Under the pieces are notes generated by a model, which saw nothing but the letters and a program-made list of their open reading frames with translations, was not told the DNA's origin and did no database searches. Made by a program: the position numbers and the translations under genes. Positions 34,433 through 37,653 of a DNA stretch of 37,653 nucleotides are shown in pieces (the stretch's first letter is position 1; every line of letters begins with the position of its first letter). This DNA is from Leptolyngbyaceae cyanobacterium CSU_1_3 (GTDB lineage: Bacteria > Cyanobacteriota > Cyanobacteriia > Leptolyngbyales > Leptolyngbyaceae), in contig JAAUOZ010000035.1 of NCBI GenBank assembly GCA_012034655.1, positions 1-37,653 on the forward strand. The letters are read 5' to 3'.

Positions 34433-36430
34433 TTAGCACTCACGATCGAGATCTTCTGAAATATGTTTTTCTGCTTCTAACTTTGGCAGCCCCGCTTGAA
34501 CTTGCTCATAGAGTTGCCGATCTCCGCCCTTTAGACCAATCAGAGAATAGATGCGAACTGGATTCGCTTCACGACCTCGCAAAAGACGTTCGCCCACAAA
34601 AACAGTTTCAATCTTGTCCTGTACTAGCTTGCGAAGTGCCTCTGTAATTAAAATATCAGTCCCAATCTCTTTGGTTAGTCCTTGAACGCGGCTGGCAACA
34701 TTGACTGCATCACCGATCACGGTGTATTCCATTCGCTGTAGGGAGCCAATGTTGCCAGCAATCACCTCCCCATAGCTAATGCCAATGCCGTGGTGAAACA
34801 AGACTTTGCCCTGTTTGCGCCAGCGAAGTTGTAATTGCAGCAGTGCCTTCCGCATTGCTAGAGCCGCTCGAATCGAATTCATCGCATCGTTTTTTTCACC
34901 TTGAGAAACAGGGGAGCCAAACTCTGCCATCACTGAATCGCCGATGAACTTATCGATCGTGCCTCTAGCAGACACAATTGCCTCTACCATCGCGTTTAGG
35001 TAAGCATTTAGTTGAGCCACTAACTGTTCGGCGGAGAGTTGATAGGATAGGGATGTAAAACCGCGAACGTCGCAAAATAAGACGGCTGCTTTGAGCTTGC
35101 GCCCTTGTAAGAGCGCCTGAAAATCTTCCGGCTGGCTCAAGATCTCTTTCACGATCGGAGAAGCTACATATCGCTCTAGGGTGCGGCGCAATCGCCGTTT
35201 CTCAAATTGGTCACTCAAAGCGCCCGTGCTGAGATAAGAAAGCCCACTGAGACAAATAGCGATCGCAGGAGCCGTCACAGGTAAAATCAGCCCGCCATAG
35301 ACAAAGCAGAAATAGCTAACGCCCACCCACCCGCCTCCGACTGCTAAGGCAGCCAGAAAAACTGATGTTGAACGTTTAAACAGTTTGCCTAAAACCAGGT
35401 TAACGCCACCGACACCCAACAATATTAAAACGCCCCGCCAGGGAGAGTTAGGAACCGCTTCTGAGATTGCCCGACCCTCTAGCATTGTTGCGATCGCATT
35501 GGCATGAATTTCAACACCTGACATCACTCCAACGGGTGTGAGATGTTTGTCATGCAGAAGGGTTGCCGTTGGGCCAATCAGCACCAACTTATTCTTGAAG
35601 ACCCGCTGTTGTCTCAAGACTTCCCAGTTTTCAGAGTGGAGAACTTCCCAGAACGAAATCGTCGGAAAGGTTTTTTCCTCACCATAGAAGAAGATATATC
35701 GGTTTCCGCCGGGCGAAAAGGGCAAACTGGCAGATTGCAAACTAGCTTGGCTAAAGGCAATGATCCCTTCCTGTGAATCACGCAGATCGGGATCGATTCG
35801 GCTGTTGAGGTAGCTATCCGTAAAGCGTCGCAGACTTCCATCCGCTTCGGATTGGTAGTTAATAAAACCAATGGATTTAGGAGCCGTCTGAAACATTGAG
35901 TCAGGATAGATCAGTTGCTCTAATCCACCGCCAGTCGAAGAAGAAGGGGCATGAGACGCGGCTAATGTCACTCGACCTGCATGACGGTTTAACGTAGCTT
36001 GCAACTGTCGATCGTCCTCTGGGAAAAGGCTGGGCACATCCAGAACGATATCGACTGCCACTGCTCGCGCCCCGGCTGCCATCACTCGCTCGATCGCCTG
36101 GGCATAGGCAGTTCGTCGCCAGGGCCAAGATTCGATTGCTGCTAACTCTTTTGTTTTGCTGAAATCTTTTGACAGAGACTTGTCACTAGAGGCATCATCA
36201 TCGTTATCAATAGAGGCATCATCGATGGCCAAAATCACAATGTTGTCTGGCTGACGAACTGGCCCCCGCAGGTGAAAGAATAGAGACTGAGTTTGAAGCT
36301 CTAGCACTCGCACAGACTCTAGGTTTAGGGCAGTGGCCACCGCGCTGCAAATCGCCCAAGTGCAAACCAATAAAGGTGCAATTGTGGTGGGGGTCAACCG
36401 CCACGATCGTCTGATTTTTTCAGCTACCAT
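34433..36430 (-). CDS. CHASE2 domain class III adenylate cyclase
   Basis: This is a membrane cyclase of 665 residues. An N-terminal helix (about 14-36) is followed by an extracytoplasmic CHASE2 sensor (about 40-320: RVLELQTQSLFFHLRGP, DNIVILAIDDASI, SWPWRRTAYAQAIE, ARAVAVDIVLD, KNKLVLIGPTA). Three helices come next (332-402). The catalytic domain (about 445-630) has metal ligands Asp454 (LFCDVRGFTS) and Asp498 (DKFIGDSV), purine-selecting Lys494 and Asp574 (YTVIGDAVN), and Asn577 and Arg581 for the transition state. Lys/Asp at the purine positions means ATP, so the product is cAMP. It follows the FecR gene by 16 bases on the same strand, so the two likely act together. Confidence 0.94.
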   Translation of the reverse strand: MVAEKIRRSWRLTPTTIAPLLVCTWAICSAVATALNLESVRVLELQTQSLFFHLRGPVRQPDNIVILAIDDASIDNDDDASSDKSLSKDFSKTKELAAIESWPWRRTAYAQAIERVMAAGARAVAVDIVLDVPSLFPEDDRQLQATLNRHAGRVTLAASHAPSSSTGGGLEQLIYPDSMFQTAPKSIGFINYQSEADGSLRRFTDSYLNSRIDPDLRDSQEGIIAFSQASLQSASLPFSPGGNRYIFFYGEEKTFPTISFWEVLHSENWEVLRQQRVFKNKLVLIGPTATLLHDKHLTPVGVMSGVEIHANAIATMLEGRAISEAVPNSPWRGVLILLGVGGVNLVLGKLFKRSTSVFLAALAVGGGWVGVSYFCFVYGGLILPVTAPAIAICLSGLSYLSTGALSDQFEKRRLRRTLERYVASPIVKEILSQPEDFQALLQGRKLKAAVLFCDVRGFTSLSYQLSAEQLVAQLNAYLNAMVEAIVSARGTIDKFIGDSVMAEFGSPVSQGEKNDAMNSIRAALAMRKALLQLQLRWRKQGKVLFHHGIGISYGEVIAGNIGSLQRMEYTVIGDAVNVASRVQGLTKEIGTDILITEALRKLVQDKIETVFVGERLLRGREANPVRIYSLIGLKGGDRQLYEQVQAGLPKLEAEKHISEDLDREC

Positions 36431-36446
36431 ACATTACCGTAGGCAA

Positions 36447-37277
36447 TTATTGTGAGCACATATTTGACTTCAAAAATTCATAGGTTCTGGGAAAGCTAAC
36501 TCGAATGGAGTCAGGAATTCCAGATCCGCAAGACTGCACTTTTGGAAACGATTGCTCTGGAAATTGCATTTCGTAGCTCTGTCGAATCTTCTGAGTCCCA
36601 GGCAGCAATTCTTCGTAGCCTCTGACCATCATTCCAGTTACAATTTTTGAAAACTCCGGTTGGTCAAATCGTTTGACCTGTGCAGGATAGCCAGCCGCGC
36701 TGATCTGTACTTGGTCGCCTGCTTTCAGGCTAACCGGAGCAATACGACTGTCGGCTGGCTGAATTTGCAAAGGTGTTGCTGCTGGCATATCCGTTTCATC
36801 AGAGATGGGGCGCGACGATCGTGTCACCGTCACTTCACCTTCTAGCACTTTGATAGTCGAGGCTCCTCTACCGTCAACCTCTAGCAAATAGGTTGTGCCT
36901 CGCACCCCTGCCACGGCTGAATATGAACATCCATTGATTGGCCCATTAACCAATATTGAGCCATATTGCAGGCGGGCGCATTGTCCAACTACTAAGCTTG
37001 AGTTATAGGCAAGTCGCCCAACTGCGCCTGTATTAAACTTGAGTTGTACCCGCGATCGCCCTGTGCGGATGCGTTGCCCCCGACTTGCGATCGCATTCAC
37101 CTTGGCTTGCCGATTCTGAATAAAAACGTGAGGGCCGTCTAGAATTTGTGTAATCTTTGCTGAATTGACCGTGGCAGCTTGAACCCCACAGGGAGCTTGA
37201 GCGATCGCCCAACTCATCAAGTAGACAGATCCTTGCAGAATTTTGTTGATCCTGCTTTTAGAAAAGGAGAATTGCAT
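36447..37277 (-). CDS. FecR domain protein, secreted
   Basis: The 276-residue product has a signal peptide (about residues 15-35, ILQGSVYLMSWAIAQAPCGV then QAA). The FecR domain (about 45-160) shows SRGQRIRTGRSRVQLKFNTG, YGSILVNGP, AVAGVRGTTYLLEVDG and IKVLEGEVTV. Classical FecR proteins relay outer-membrane signals to anti-sigma systems. Cyanobacterial stand-alone forms like this often sit beside CHASE2 cyclases, as here, and may be the envelope partner of that sensor. Two extra cysteines in the beta domain (CARLQYG, NGCSY) could form a disulfide. The start ATG has no clear Shine-Dalgarno. The first gene of a two-gene operon. Confidence 0.9.
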   Translation of the reverse strand: MQFSFSKSRINKILQGSVYLMSWAIAQAPCGVQAATVNSAKITQILDGPHVFIQNRQAKVNAIASRGQRIRTGRSRVQLKFNTGAVGRLAYNSSLVVGQCARLQYGSILVNGPINGCSYSAVAGVRGTTYLLEVDGRGASTIKVLEGEVTVTRSSRPISDETDMPAATPLQIQPADSRIAPVSLKAGDQVQISAAGYPAQVKRFDQPEFSKIVTGMMVRGYEELLPGTQKIRQSYEMQFPEQSFPKVQSCGSGIPDSIRVSFPRTYEFLKSNMCSQ

Positions 37278-37567
37278 ATTTTTACTGCAAAGTTTCTAGA
37301 GAATAATGGGCTGCTAGATTGGCTGAGTCGCCCAAATCTCTCACTAGTGCCCGTTCTGACATAACAACCTGACACTTTAGCTTTAGAGAAAAATGCACCG
37401 TTTAGCTAACTGATAGGTTTCTACACGGCAGGGTTTGCATTCCCGGAAATTCTCTAGGATTACCTCAAGTGAGGGCATGAATCTCTAGTTCAAATGATGC
37501 AAATTACTGGAAAAAGTGCCTAAGTGTCTATTAGAAGCTGGTTGACTGACAAATCTTTCCCCTCATC
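37278..37567. other. Upstream region of the FecR-cyclase operon
   Basis: About 290 bases hold no supported gene. They should contain the promoter of the FecR operon on the minus strand. I see no strong consensus boxes. The region ends in the right copy of the dispersed repeat. Confidence 0.5.
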
Positions 37568-37653
37568 CCTCAATCCCTTCTCCCACCAGGGGAGAAGGGA
37601 AGCCGGAACAAACCCAGATTTAAAAGCCCCTCGCCCGCTCTGGGAGAGGGGTT
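37568..37653. repeat. Dispersed hairpin repeat, right copy, cut by window end
   Basis: These 86 bases equal 1-86 with one substitution (G37637 for T70) and lie in the same orientation. The copy starts with the hairpin CCCTTCTCCC / GGGAGAAGGG and stops at the window edge before the second stem closes. Confidence 0.9.

Noticed and set aside
34433-36430. Guanylate cyclase
   Set aside because: Lys494 and Asp574 occupy the purine-selecting positions, the adenylate cyclase pattern.
1-37653. Complete circular plasmid or phage genome of about 37.5 kb
   Set aside because: The terminal match is 86 bases with one mismatch inside a dispersed repeat family, and there are no replication, partition or phage structural genes. 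Housekeeping genes fit a chromosome.

Overview
The window is cyanobacterial chromosomal DNA. The HIP1 octamer GCGATCGC recurs throughout. The gene content also fits: a cyAbrB regulator, a cyanobacterial CIA30 protein, DUF1822 and DUF928 proteins, CHASE2 and CHAT proteins, a PEP-CTERM metalloprotease and a Ser/Thr kinase fused to a PstS-like domain. A filamentous or Leptolyngbya-like cyanobacterium is plausible, but the genus cannot be fixed from sequence reading. Both ends of the window lie in the same dispersed hairpin-rich repeat (1-86 and 37568-37653, 85 of 86 bases identical), so this is probably a contig that broke at that repeat.

Layout. 0.2-7.4 kb is mostly housekeeping and stress: a sensor histidine kinase, a short TSUP permease, peptide deformylase, an HtrA/Deg protease, cyAbrB, a possible small membrane protein and a ClC chloride channel with CBS domains. 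8-14 kb holds a CIA30 protein, an orphan DNA methyltransferase, a 75-90 bp inverted repeat and a DUF4342 / FAD oxidoreductase / FAD oxidoreductase operon. 14.1-19.0 kb (minus strand) is a four-gene operon: sigma-70-like factor, DUF1822, CHAT-CHASE2 membrane fusion, DUF928. About 1.9 kb without genes follows. 20.9-22.8 kb is an OmpR-type two-component pair. 23.4-30.3 kb is a translationally coupled operon: PEP-CTERM metalloprotease, filamentous haemagglutinin (TpsA-like), TPR-CHAT peptidase. 30.8-37.3 kb holds a DUF4760 membrane protein, a Ser/Thr kinase with a PstS-like sensor domain, and a FecR / CHASE2-adenylate cyclase pair.

How the genes may work together (inference). The right-hand 23 kb is dense in envelope sensing (two CHASE2 proteins, FecR, kinase-PBP, two-component pair) and in proteolysis of surface proteins (PEP-CTERM metalloprotease, two caspase-like CHAT proteins) next to a secreted adhesin. 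A working model is a surface-adhesin module whose export or maturation is controlled by CHAT peptidases and by CHASE2-type signalling. No experimental function for this combination is known to me.

A technical theme matters for anyone using the annotation. Five genes (TSUP, methyltransferase, second FAD oxidoreductase, second histidine kinase, haemagglutinin) each carry one apparent single-base frameshift. In each case changing one homopolymer by one base restores the expected protein. This looks more like assembly or sequencing indels than five independent gene losses.
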